Source: JANNRA01 sp031401035 | GTDB lineage: Bacteria; Desulfobacterota; Binatia; HRBIN30; CADEER01 | Length of the DNA: 25,877 nt | Assembly (NCBI GenBank): GCA_031401035.1 | Contig: JANNRA010000097.1 | Location: 1-25,877, forward strand | Reading direction: 5' to 3' | In this document: one piece after another, positions 6,491 to 13,411 of the stretch | How the letters are laid out: each line of letters opens with the position of its first letter | Position numbering within the stretch: the stretch's first letter is position 1 | Made by a program: the position numbers and the translations under genes | Notes under the pieces: model-generated | The model's input: only the letters and a program-made list of their open reading frames with translations | The model's database searches: none | What the model was told of the DNA's origin: nothing

Positions 6491-7591
6491 ATGGCAGGCA
6501 AGAATGGCCGAAGGGGCAACCGTGAGGGCGGTGTGCGCTACGTGCGCGGGCGGTGGACGATCCGCTACTATGACGAACGCGGTGTCCAGCGCGAGCGCGT
6601 GACCGAGGCGAAGTCAAAGCGCGACGCCCTCACCAACCTTCGCCAGGCGTTGGATGGCGTCGAGAAGGCACGCGGCCGGTCACCAATCCGCACGCTGGCA
6701 GAACTTTTCGCCTTCCATCGTCGGGAACGCCTCGCATTGCAGAAGTCGCCCGAGGATATGGATAAGCGGTGGAAGCGGCTCAGCCCCCACTTCGGCACGG
6801 TCGATGCCACCGGAGTCACCTCGACCATGATTGCCGCGTACGCCGAGCATCGCGCCGCCGACCGCGTGCGCAAGAGCACCGTGAACCGTGAACTGGCGAC
6901 CCTGCGCCACCTGTTGCGTGTCGGGGCACAGGCGACGCCGCAGATCGTCCCTTGGGACGCGATCCCCCTGATCAAACTCGCCGACGAGTCGGATTTGATT
7001 CGGGAGCATTTTTTCGAGGACGAACAGTGGTTGAGGTTGCAGGATGAGTTGGCTGACCACCTACGCCCGCTTTTCACGGTCGCGTACTGGACCGGCTGGC
7101 GACGCGGCGAGTTGGTGACGTTGCAACGCTCGCAGGTGGACCTCAAGCGCGGCACCGTGCGCCTGGCCCAGGGTTCAACGAAGAATAAGGACGGCCGGTT
7201 GGTCTACCTACCGGCGGAGGCGCTCGCGGTTCTCCGTGACCAGGAACGGGCGACCAAGGCCATGGAGCGCGCCACTCAGCGGCTGCTCCCGTGGGTGTTC
7301 CACAACGACGGCGAACGCATACGGGACTACTATACGGGGTGGCGCGGAGCTTGCGTGCGAGCCGGTTGCCCTGGGATGGTCCCGCACGATTTCAGGCGCA
7401 CTGCGGCACGCGCCTACACCCGCGCCGGGGTCGGTGAGCAGATCGTGATGAAGATCACCGGCCACAAGACACGGGCTATTTTTGCCCGCTACAACATCAC
7501 CGCAGAAAGCGACCTGGCTGAGGCTGCGGTGCGGGTAACAAATGCGACGGTGGCGGCGCGCAAGGGACGCGCAAGGGACACGGGCCGGTGA
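6491..7591 (+). CDS. int: Tyrosine recombinase (phage-type integrase)
   Basis: This 366-aa integrase has all active-site residues of the family: R204 in TGWRRGEL, K231 in GSTKNKDGR, H299 and R302 in PHDFRRTAAR, H325 in ITGHKT, and the nucleophile Y334 in FARYNI. The N-terminus (15-50) is an arm-binding-like strand-rich region (VRYVRGRWTIRYYDERG), and about 68-148 is the SAM-like core-binding domain. A good ribosome binding site, GGAGAAGG, precedes the ATG. It integrates or excises the element at a tRNA 3' end; the neighbouring tRNA-Leu is the evident target, since the gene ends 40 bp from it. Length and motifs are complete, so it is probably active. Confidence 0.93.
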   Translation: MAGKNGRRGNREGGVRYVRGRWTIRYYDERGVQRERVTEAKSKRDALTNLRQALDGVEKARGRSPIRTLAELFAFHRRERLALQKSPEDMDKRWKRLSPHFGTVDATGVTSTMIAAYAEHRAADRVRKSTVNRELATLRHLLRVGAQATPQIVPWDAIPLIKLADESDLIREHFFEDEQWLRLQDELADHLRPLFTVAYWTGWRRGELVTLQRSQVDLKRGTVRLAQGSTKNKDGRLVYLPAEALAVLRDQERATKAMERATQRLLPWVFHNDGERIRDYYTGWRGACVRAGCPGMVPHDFRRTAARAYTRAGVGEQIVMKITGHKTRAIFARYNITAESDLAEAAVRVTNATVAARKGRARDTGR

Positions 7592-7631
7592 CAGCGTTTC
7601 CGGTCACGGTCGCAAGTGGCTGAAAAGTAGG

Positions 7632-7717
7632 TGCCGGGGGCGGGATTTGAACCCGCACGGCGGTGACCCGCCAGGGGATTTTAAGTCCCCTGTGTCTGCC
7701 AGTTCCACCACCCCGGC
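7632..7717 (-). tRNA. tRNA-Leu(UAA), element attachment site
   Basis: Read on the minus strand, the acceptor arms are GCCGGGG and CCCCGGC with discriminator A. The anticodon loop is CTTAAAA in a GGGGA/TCCCC stem, giving anticodon UAA. A long variable arm typical of Leu tRNAs follows, then the T-arm with TTCAAAT. Length is 86 nt and CCA is not encoded (A is followed by CCT). The 3' end faces the integrase, so the last part of the gene is probably the element's attachment core. Confidence 0.93.
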
Positions 7718-7904
7718 GCCGCCCCGACGTAGCGCGAAACGCCGGGACGCGCCATGGACAGGGCCCAGTCGCCGCATCGGCGGTCGACGGCGCAGACGCC
7801 CGTTAGCGAACCGCGTTGGGCCGGTGAGGGTTGGCGGTCAATTCTTCGACGATGGAGCGGCTGGCGTTGAGGCCCACGCCACGGCGCCGGCCCCCCTATG
7901 CGGG

Positions 7905-8243
7905 TTACTTGCCGAGCGACGAGGCGAGGCTGCTGGTGTGGGCGTCGATGTCGCCCTGCACGGCCTCGGCATCGCCGTTGGTCCAGCATGGCGCGCCCTT
8001 GGCCGTCGCCCGCGCCTCGGCTTTCGCCCACCCCGCCAGGTAGTCCGCCGCGCACTTGCTGAAGTCCGCCGCGTCGAAGCTGCGCGCGGCGTCCGCCTCG
8101 GCGTTGAGCCGGCACACCGTGTACTTGGCCGCCAGGCGCAGCTTGTCGCTCTGGCACTTGATCGCCGGATCGATCGCCGACGCCGCCGTCGCGCTCAGCA
8201 CGACCGTCACACCCATCATCAACTTGCCCAGACTGCTGGTCAT
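7905..8243 (-). CDS. Small secreted Cys-containing protein
   Basis: This 112-aa protein has a signal peptide (MTSSLGKLMMGVTVVLSATA, cleavage probably after ASA near residue 22). The mature part is helical with spaced Cys residues in KCQSDKLRLAAKYTVC, FSKCAADYLAGWAKAEA and GAPCWTNGD. This resembles repeats of the form 'C...KLKAAGKY..CR...YSKC...W.KAE....CPTxGD' that I recall from uncultured delta-proteobacteria/Binatota genomes, of unknown function. The start at 8243 is chosen for the GGAGG six bases upstream and the clean signal peptide; the ORF extends 30 codons further without such support. It likely acts outside the inner membrane. Confidence 0.75.
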   Translation of the reverse strand: MTSSLGKLMMGVTVVLSATAASAIDPAIKCQSDKLRLAAKYTVCRLNAEADAARSFDAADFSKCAADYLAGWAKAEARATAKGAPCWTNGDAEAVQGDIDAHTSSLASSLGK

Positions 8244-8436
8244 CGCGTCCTCCGCTGTGGTCTTGCGCGTACCCCCGCGCACTCGCCATTCGGCAAAGCG
8301 AGCGATGTGCCAAAGCGCCAAGGCAGGCCGCATCTCACGGGCGGGGTCCCGACGACTGGCCTGAGAGCGTCACGACGGTGACACCCCGGCATCGCCGGTT
8401 GCGGCCGGCCCGCCGCCCGGGCAGAGTCCGCCGCCT

Positions 8437-8655
8437 ATGCCGACAGCCTCACCCGCCCTGCGCCCGCGCAGCACCGCCGCTCTGGTGTTCACGCGACCCG
8501 ATCCGCCCCAGACGCCGCCGCCGCGGGCGCCGACGGCAGCGCCAGACGACGCGCGCTGGCCGCGCTGGCTCGAATCTCTGGCCTGGGCGGTGTTGGGCCT
8601 GTGCGTCGCCGCCGCCTGGGCGGCCCTGCTGCTCGGCGACTCGCTCAGCGGGTGA
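8437..8655 (+). CDS. Possible small membrane protein
   Basis: This 72-aa ORF has a Pro/Ala-rich N-terminal half and one hydrophobic C-terminal helix (SLAWAVLGLCVAAAWAALLL, about 46-66), so it would be a tail-anchored single-pass protein. It overlaps the 3' end of the convergent thiolase-like gene by 11 bp. The ribosome binding site is poor and no family is recognised. The well-defined membrane helix is the main support; it may be a chance ORF in GC-rich DNA. Confidence 0.35.
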   Translation: MPTASPALRPRSTAALVFTRPDPPQTPPPRAPTAAPDDARWPRWLESLAWAVLGLCVAAAWAALLLGDSLSG

Positions 8656-9820
8656 GCAGCATGCAGCCGGCGATCGGCCCGCCGCCGACGCCGACCACGG
8701 CGACCTCGCACTTCGCCACCTGGCGCTCGCCGCAATCGCCGCGCAGTTGCCGCATCGCCTCGGCGACGAACCCGAAACCGTGCAGGCGCCCACCCGAGAG
8801 CTGCCCGCCCCAGGTGTTCAGCGGCAGCGCACCGCCGAGATCGATCCGCCCGCCCTCGAGAAACGGACCGCCCTCGCCGGCGGCGCAGAAACCGAGCGCC
8901 TCGATCCAGGCCAGGGTGATGAACGAGAAGCCGTCGTAGAGCTGCGCGGTGTCGATGTCGGCGGGCTTGAGGTCGGTGCGCGTCCACATGTGCGCCGCCG
9001 CCTCCCGCGACGCCATGCTGGTGATATCGGCGCGCTGATCCCACGACGGCCGGTTGGCCAGCGCCGTTCCGAAGGCCTCGAACCGCACCGCCGCGTGCGC
9101 CAGGTCGTGCGCCGCGTCGACCGACGAGACGATCACCACCGTGCTGCCATCGACCGGCACATCGCAATCGAAGAGGCCGAAGGGGTCGCTGATCATGCGC
9201 GCCGCGAGATAGTCGTCCATGCTCATCGGTGCGGTGTAGATCGCCCTGGGATTGAGCCGTGCGTGCCGACGCGCCGTCGTGGCGATGAGGCCGAGCTGCT
9301 CGCGCGTCGTGCCGTACTCGTACATGTGCCGGCGCGCGTACATCGCCAACCAGTTGGCGGCCGACATGGCACCGAAGGGGATCAGGAAGGCGCCGAAGCC
9401 GCGGATCTCGTGCGCACCGACGCCGATGCCCAGCCGGCCGGTGTCGGCGGCGGCCGTCGCCTCCGTCACCGTGCGGTAGACCAGCGCATGTCGGCACAGT
9501 CCGGCGGCGACGGCGAGGGCGGCGTGGATGATCGGCGAGATCTGCGCCGGCCCCTCGCCCCCGGCAAGATGCCAGCGCAGGTCGATGCCGAGGCTCTCCT
9601 GCACCTCGTAGATGCCGGGACCGGTGAACCCGGGCGGCGCCGCGATCGGACCCGGATAGGTGGCGATGCCGTCGATGTCCTCGGGGCGCAGCCCGGCATC
9701 GGCAATCGCCGCCAGCGCCGCCTCGCAGGTGAGATCGAGGTCGGTGCGGAACAGCCGCCGGCCGATGGCCGACTGACCGACGCCCGACAGAACCGCCCGC
9801 CGTTCGGGCTTCTCGCTCAC
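8645..9820 (-). CDS. Thiolase-like lipid-transfer protein/aldolase subunit lacking the catalytic Cys
   Basis: This 391-aa protein has the thiolase fold of the SCP2/lipid-transfer branch: N-terminal VLSGVGQSAIGRRL, AALAAIADAGLRPEDIDGIA (34-53), and the C-terminal NTWGGQLSGGRLHGFG (335-350). Where a true thiolase has its acyl-accepting Cys the sequence is HLAGGEGPAQ (84-93), with no Cys. The usual HD of the family motif is replaced by LYDGFS (Y295), and H347 lies in the last loop. Those changes match Ltp2-type retro-aldolases of steroid side-chain breakdown, which pair with a DUF35 protein. Here a DUF35 gene lies just upstream with a 4-nt overlap. I infer an aldolase- or acyl-CoA-acting complex; the substrate is unknown. 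Confidence 0.82.
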   Translation of the reverse strand: MSEKPERRAVLSGVGQSAIGRRLFRTDLDLTCEAALAAIADAGLRPEDIDGIATYPGPIAAPPGFTGPGIYEVQESLGIDLRWHLAGGEGPAQISPIIHAALAVAAGLCRHALVYRTVTEATAAADTGRLGIGVGAHEIRGFGAFLIPFGAMSAANWLAMYARRHMYEYGTTREQLGLIATTARRHARLNPRAIYTAPMSMDDYLAARMISDPFGLFDCDVPVDGSTVVIVSSVDAAHDLAHAAVRFEAFGTALANRPSWDQRADITSMASREAAAHMWTRTDLKPADIDTAQLYDGFSFITLAWIEALGFCAAGEGGPFLEGGRIDLGGALPLNTWGGQLSGGRLHGFGFVAEAMRQLRGDCGERQVAKCEVAVVGVGGGPIAGCMLLTR

Positions 9821-10230
9821 GCCGGCACCGGTTCAAACAGCGGCAGCGCGACCTCGTCGGTGACAATCTCGAAGACGACGCGGAGCGCCATGCCGATCGA
9901 CAGACGCGCCGGCGGGCAATTGACGATGTTGGTGGTCAGCCGCAGATCGGCCTGCTCGACCAGTTCGACCAGACCGATCACGTAGGGCACCGGCTGACCG
10001 GGAAACCAGGCCTGATGGTTGATCGTGTAGCTGTGCAGGCGCGCCGCGCCGCTGAGCGGCGCCGGGGCGAGGATGCGGCCGCGGCAGCGTGGACAGAGTG
10101 GGCGCGAGGGGTGGATGAACCACCCGCACGGCGTGCAGCGCGTCATCTCCAGCCGCCCGGCGCGGCAGGCGCGCCAGAACGCCTCGGTGTGCGCCTCGAG
10201 GGCCGGCAGCGGCCGCGGGAACAGACTCAT
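9817..10230 (-). CDS. DUF35/ChsH2-type OB-fold protein with rubredoxin-like zinc ribbon
   Basis: This 137-aa protein has the two-part DUF35 layout: a zinc ribbon with C32, C35, C46 and C49 (CTPCGWFIHPSRPLCPRC) followed by an OB-fold (about 56-130, including LHSYTINHQAWFPGQPVPYVIGLVEL). The first 25 residues match the family's N-terminal helix (ALEAHTEAFWRACRAGRLEM). In characterised systems DUF35 proteins bind a thiolase-fold partner and hold the acyl-CoA substrate in a channel. The gene precedes and overlaps the thiolase-like gene by 4 nt, as expected for co-translated subunits. No signal peptide; cytoplasmic. Confidence 0.88.
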   Translation of the reverse strand: MSLFPRPLPALEAHTEAFWRACRAGRLEMTRCTPCGWFIHPSRPLCPRCRGRILAPAPLSGAARLHSYTINHQAWFPGQPVPYVIGLVELVEQADLRLTTNIVNCPPARLSIGMALRVVFEIVTDEVALPLFEPVPA

Positions 10231-10234
10231 GCGC

Positions 10235-11203
10235 TCAGAGGGTGCAGTCGATGCCGTTGACCGCGCACTGCACCACGCCGCGTTGACGCGTCGCGCCGCG
10301 GTTACCGCTGGCGCGGTTGCCGCCGGCGTCGATCAGGCCCGGACCGCGCAGCAGCAGACCATCGCCGCCGTTGTCGCGCGCCGTATTGTCCTGCACGCGG
10401 ACGCGGCCACCGACGCCGGTGATCCCGTCGCCGCCGTTGTCGCGCGCCTCGCAACCGCGCACGTCCATGTCCGTTGCGTGCAGCGCGACACCGTCCTTGC
10501 GGCCGCCGTTGGCGCGGCACGCCGCCAGTGTGTGCCCGGCGCCCATGAAGTTGAAGCCCGCGGTGCCGCTGCGCTCGGCGCTGTTCCCCGCCCCGTCGCC
10601 GCCGATCACACCCGAATCGCCCATGACGAAGTACCCGTAGCGCCGGCAGTCGAGGGCGCGCGTGTCGGTCACTTCGAAACCGGCGCCGCCGAGCGCGAAG
10701 CCGTCGCGCCCGGCGCCCTCGACGGTGATGCGCCGCAGCACATACTGCCGACCGGTGAGGCGCAGTCCGTCGCGGCGACTGCCACGAATCACCACGTCCT
10801 GGACCAGCGCGACGGCGTCCGTACCGCGTCCGGCGATGCCGTCGTCGAATCCCTCCAGGGTCGCCGGACCGTTGCGGCTGACGATGCGCGCGCCACCCGG
10901 TCCGCCGCTGAGCACGCGCAGGCCGACGCCGGCGCCGGCACCGCGCAGCGTCCGGCCAGCGAGATCGATCTCGATTGCACCGCCGTCCTCATCGACGCGC
11001 ACCACCAGGCCGTCATGCGGGCAGGTCTGCCGCGTGATCGGGTCGTCGCCCAGCGTTAGATCGCTCACCAGCACATCGCCGCAGGCGCAGGCGATGTCGC
11101 GCCCACTCACGTCGTCGCCGCAGAACTTCGCGGCTGCCGGGCCGCCCAGGACGAATCCGAGGACGACCGACACCAGGCACCAGCCGCTCTGCTTCACACC
11201 CAT
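10235..11203 (-). CDS. Secreted right-handed beta-helix repeat protein
   Basis: This 322-aa protein begins with a signal peptide (SGWCLVSVVLGFVLGGPAAA, then KFCGDD). The mature part is Gly/Asp/Arg-rich with short strand-turn repeats of about 20-25 residues (VVIRGSRRDGLRLTG, ITVEGAGRDGFALGG, ARDNGGDGITGVGG, ARDNGGDGLLLRGP), the pattern of parallel beta-helix or PbH1 proteins. An N-terminal Cys cluster (KFCGDD, ACACGD) and two C-terminal Cys suggest disulfides. Family members include polysaccharide lyases and adhesins, but no lyase active site is evident. The ATG at 11203 is chosen for the signal peptide; the ORF extends upstream only as antisense to the response regulator. It lies 4 bp after the DUF35 gene but is probably functionally separate. 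Confidence 0.8.
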   Translation of the reverse strand: MGVKQSGWCLVSVVLGFVLGGPAAAKFCGDDVSGRDIACACGDVLVSDLTLGDDPITRQTCPHDGLVVRVDEDGGAIEIDLAGRTLRGAGAGVGLRVLSGGPGGARIVSRNGPATLEGFDDGIAGRGTDAVALVQDVVIRGSRRDGLRLTGRQYVLRRITVEGAGRDGFALGGAGFEVTDTRALDCRRYGYFVMGDSGVIGGDGAGNSAERSGTAGFNFMGAGHTLAACRANGGRKDGVALHATDMDVRGCEARDNGGDGITGVGGRVRVQDNTARDNGGDGLLLRGPGLIDAGGNRASGNRGATRQRGVVQCAVNGIDCTL

Positions 11204-11329
11204 GACTCTGTTGAACCACACGCTACCGACTGCTTCAAATCGAAAGTCGGCGCCGCCGCGGCATGGACGTCTGCGCATTGCCTCGGACGCGCGGGAAGCG
11301 CTATGGTCCGTCCGCTGAGGGGCAGCACC

Positions 11330-11998
11330 ATGCAGGCCAAGCAGATCGAGACTCCGAGCGACGCGACCGGCCCGTTGGTCTACGTCGTCGACGACGACCC
11401 CGCCATGCGCGCCTCCCTGCGCTGGCTGATCGAATCGGTCGGCTTCCAGGTGCGCACCTGCGCCAGTGCCCAGGAATTCCTGCGCACCTACGACGGCCAG
11501 GCACCCGGCTGCCTGGTGCTCGACGTGCGCATGCCGGGCATGAGCGGGCTCGACCTGCAGGCCGAGTTGGCGACGCGCCGCATCGAGATCCCGATCCTCA
11601 TCATCACCGGCTATGCCGAGGTCCCGCTCGCCGTCCGCGCGATGAAAGCCGGCGCCTTCGATTTCATCGAGAAGCCGTTCAGTGACCAGACCCTCCTCGA
11701 CCGGATCCGCGCCGCCGTCGCCAAGGACGAGTTGGAGCGGCACCATAACGCCGCGCGCGCCGACGCGCAGCGACGCCTGGCGCTGCTGACGCCGCGCGAG
11801 CGTGCCGTCATGCAACTGGTGGTCGCCGGCAAGAGCAATAAGGTGGTTGCGTCCAATCTCGGCTTGAAGTCCAAGACGGTCGAAGTGCATCGCGCCCACG
11901 TGATGGAAAAGCTGCAGGCGGAGAACCTGCCCGACCTCGTCCGACTCGCCCTCCTGGCCGCCGATCGCGACCAGTCAGCTCCCCCCAGCGACGCCTGA
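11330..11998 (+). CDS. FixJ/NarL-type two-component response regulator
   Basis: This 221-aa protein has a receiver domain (about 15-130) and a LuxR-type helix-turn-helix (about 153-198). Receiver residues are present: acidic pocket D21-D23 (YVVDDD), phospho-acceptor D65 (LVLDVRMPGMSG), T93 (IITGYAE) and K115 (FIEKPF). The output domain reads LTPRERAVMQLVVAGKSNKVVASNLGLKSKTVEVHRAHVM, with family signatures TPRE and KTVEVHR. FixJ-like proteins dimerise on phosphorylation and activate promoters. The ATG at 11330 has GAGGGG upstream; an earlier in-frame GTG-type start does not. No histidine kinase is adjacent, so its partner is elsewhere. It is divergent from the beta-helix gene across a 126-bp gap that may hold its operator. 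Confidence 0.92.
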   Translation: MQAKQIETPSDATGPLVYVVDDDPAMRASLRWLIESVGFQVRTCASAQEFLRTYDGQAPGCLVLDVRMPGMSGLDLQAELATRRIEIPILIITGYAEVPLAVRAMKAGAFDFIEKPFSDQTLLDRIRAAVAKDELERHHNAARADAQRRLALLTPRERAVMQLVVAGKSNKVVASNLGLKSKTVEVHRAHVMEKLQAENLPDLVRLALLAADRDQSAPPSDA

Positions 11999-12010
11999 GC
12001 GAGAAAGGGA

Positions 12011-12033
12011 AAACCCTAAGAATATTGGGGTTT
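12011..12033 (+). terminator. Hairpin after the response regulator gene
   Basis: AAACCC (12011-12016) and GGGTTT (12028-12033) flank the AT-rich loop TAAGAATATTG. The stop is 13 bp upstream and a pyrimidine-rich stretch (CTCCTATCTTTCC) follows. It is a plausible intrinsic terminator with an imperfect T-tract. The unusually AT-rich loop in GC-rich DNA could instead be an operator or upstream promoter element for the next gene. Confidence 0.45.
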
Positions 12034-12159
12034 CTCCTATCTTTCCAAGCTGTTCTACCGGTGGTACTTTCTCGCCCGTCACAGATCACGTGACGCGCTA
12101 GGTGAGTCACACGGACTCGAGCCAGGAGTGCTCGACCAGGTGGTGGTGGGAGGTCGATC

Positions 12160-12375
12160 ATGCGACGCAAAGACCAAGTTTCCGAATCAGGGCCGGACAC
12201 CCGTAGCGCCGCGATCGCGCCGCCGCAGCCGGGCCCCCGACCTTGCGCCGAGCGGCCTTCGGCCGAGTGGCTTTCGGCCAAGTGGCCGTCGGCATGGATG
12301 CCGCCGCGTCGTGCCCTCGTTCCCATCGCCCTGCCACGCCGCTTTGTCGACGGCGTCGCGTGGGACGAAGTCTGA
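12160..12375 (+). CDS. Possible small Trp/Pro-rich protein with 5-residue repeats
   Basis: This 71-aa ORF has a good ribosome binding site (GGGAGG, 6-7 nt before the ATG). Its centre is three in-frame copies of a 15-nt tandem repeat encoding ERPSA, EWLSA and KWPSA, followed by a basic segment (MPPRRALVPIALPRRF). There is no signal peptide and no family is recognised. It lies between the response regulator and a ferritin-like gene in a poorly coding stretch. Overlapping ORFs on the other strand show similar low-complexity repeats, so non-coding origin is possible. Confidence 0.4.
   Translation: MRRKDQVSESGPDTRSAAIAPPQPGPRPCAERPSAEWLSAKWPSAWMPPRRALVPIALPRRFVDGVAWDEV
12250..12294. repeat. Three tandem copies of a 15-nt unit
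   Basis: GAGCGGCCTTCGGCC (12250-12264), GAGTGGCTTTCGGCC (12265-12279) and AAGTGGCCGTCGGCA (12280-12294) are tandem variants of one 15-nt unit. They are in frame with the ORF at 12160. The inner GGCCTTCGGCC is itself nearly palindromic, so the array can also fold. Confidence 0.7.
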
Positions 12376-12419
12376 TCGCTCCGCCATCAAACGCACCGAC
12401 GCGAACACGGAGAAGGGCC

Positions 12420-12638
12420 ATGCGTGCTACGCGAGCGATCCGCCCCGTCCCATGCTCAGCTCCGGCCGGGCGCAGCGCCCGCCGGCTGCCGTCGCTCGTG
12501 CCGCGGCGCGACCCGACCGAGGCGGCGCTCGTCCCGGGCCTTGATCCGTGGGCCCTGCGCCGTCAGTTCCCACTGGTCTCGGCCCTGATGCTGGAGCTCG
12601 CCAGCTCCAGCATCACGGCGCGCGCCATGCGCCGCTGA
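12420..12638 (+). CDS. Doubtful small ORF, 72 aa
   Basis: An ATG at 12420 has GAGAAGG four bases upstream and opens a 72-aa basic product with no signal peptide or family. Codons for residues 57-65 coincide with a perfect 12-bp hairpin (12587-12614), which may be the functional element. The start signal is the only positive evidence. The ORF may be chance, with the stretch serving as the untranslated region before the ferritin-like gene. Confidence 0.3.
   Translation: MRATRAIRPVPCSAPAGRSARRLPSLVPRRDPTEAALVPGLDPWALRRQFPLVSALMLELASSSITARAMRR
12587..12614. repeat. Perfect 12-bp inverted repeat with 4-nt loop
   Basis: GATGCTGGAGCT (12587-12598), loop CGCC, AGCTCCAGCATC (12603-12614). The stem has no mismatch. 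No T-tract follows, so it is a weak candidate intrinsic terminator but a strong RNA hairpin or REP-like palindrome. Confidence 0.75.
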
Positions 12639-12690
12639 CGCCACCAAACGACCCTGGTATCCGCGTCACGCGGCGTGCTACAGGCCGCGC

Positions 12691-13308
12691 ATGGTGCCCC
12701 GCAGTAAGGTCGCCGCGCCCCCTGTTGCCCGCTCCCCGGAGCGCTTCCGCAAGCTGATCGGCGTCGCGATGGAGTTCGAGCGACGCACCATGCAGCTCTA
12801 TTGCCGGTACGAAATGTTGTTCCCGAAGCCGGCCGAGGTGCGCACCTTCTGGTTCGACATGGCCGAGCACGAGTCGCGCCACTATGGCGCCCTGGCAATG
12901 GTGGCTGGGTTGCTCGAATGCGCGCCCGAGCGCACCCTGCCCGTCGCCCCGGCGCTGACGCGCGCGCACGTCGTCCACCTCGGCGCCCTCCTCGACCAGG
13001 CCGAAGCCGAAGCGTGCGACGGGCTGCCACTGAAGCGCGCCCTCGAGACCGCCCTCGACATCGAGTGTTCGGAGATCGAGGATCTGGTGTTGGATCTGCT
13101 CTCGGCGCTCAAGGGCGAGCACGAACGTGAACGTGCGGCCCACAACATCATCCACGACCTCGGCGACCTGAGCTACATCGTCGAGAAGTTCGGCAACAGT
13201 CGCGCCCTCCTGGCGCGCGTCGACCGCGTTATCGAGCAGCAGGTGGCGCGCCTGCGCGCGCCGACCGGGCGCCCGTTGCCGCGGCCGCGCGCGGCGCGCG
13301 CCCGCTGA
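12691..13308 (+). CDS. Ferritin-like (rubrerythrin-fold) protein
   Basis: This 205-aa helical protein shows carboxylate/His patterns of the ferritin-like four-helix bundle: MEFERRTMQLYCRY (27-40) in helix 1, MAEHESRHYGAL (57-68, with E61-x-x-H64) in helix 2, LDIECSEIEDLVLDLL (about 122-137) in helix 3, and EHERERAAHNIIHDL in helix 4. These E and ExxH sites suggest a diiron centre, though ligands cannot be assigned surely. The C-terminus is Pro/Arg-rich and probably disordered. Roles in the family include oxidative stress, iron handling and radical chemistry. The start at 12691 overlaps a weak site. It stands alone, converging on the secreted pseudogene. Confidence 0.72.
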   Translation: MVPRSKVAAPPVARSPERFRKLIGVAMEFERRTMQLYCRYEMLFPKPAEVRTFWFDMAEHESRHYGALAMVAGLLECAPERTLPVAPALTRAHVVHLGALLDQAEAEACDGLPLKRALETALDIECSEIEDLVLDLLSALKGEHERERAAHNIIHDLGDLSYIVEKFGNSRALLARVDRVIEQQVARLRAPTGRPLPRPRAARAR

Positions 13309-13345
13309 GCAGCGTCCGCGGCGCCGCTGCACGGCGCCCAACGCA

Positions 13346-13379
13346 CGACGGGGGAGCGGCGCGCAGCCGCCCCCCGTCG
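13346..13379. terminator. Hairpin between convergent genes, likely bidirectional terminator
   Basis: CGACGGGGG-A-GCGGC (13346-13360) pairs with GCCGCCCCCCGTCG (13366-13379) with one bulged A and loop GCGCA. It lies between the ends of the ferritin-like gene and the minus-strand secreted gene. It lacks a T-tract, as is common in GC-rich genomes. Confidence 0.55.
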
Positions 13380-13411
13380 GGAACTGTCGTCAGGCCCGCG
13401 CGGGGCGACGC

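Larger units (their letters stand above)
1..7631. mobile_element. Integrated plasmid/satellite-like element (left end outside window)
   Basis: A tyrosine integrase (6491-7591) ends 40 bp from the 3' end of a tRNA-Leu gene, the classic layout of an element integrated into a tRNA 3' end. Leftward lie a primase-like gene, a RepA-like ATPase, iteron-like repeats, excisionase-type HTH proteins and phage-flavoured hypotheticals, all unlike the metabolic genes right of the tRNA. The distal copy of the tRNA 3' end was not found by eye in 1-7600, so the element probably starts before base 1. There are no visible conjugation or capsid genes in the part seen, so a small integrative plasmid, a phage satellite or the end of a larger element all remain possible. 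Confidence 0.75.

Noticed and set aside
8370..9985. Long ORFs on both strands over the thiolase-like gene
   Set aside because: Both are Arg/Pro/Ala-rich shadows typical of GC-rich DNA; the 391-aa frame carries all family motifs.
11204..11899. N-terminal extension of the beta-helix ORF
   Set aside because: It is antisense to the response regulator; the signal peptide sits at 11203, so the extension is not translated.
12158..12421. Minus-strand ORFs opposite 12160-12375
   Set aside because: They arise from the tandem 15-nt repeats and lack the ribosome binding site seen for the plus-strand ORF.
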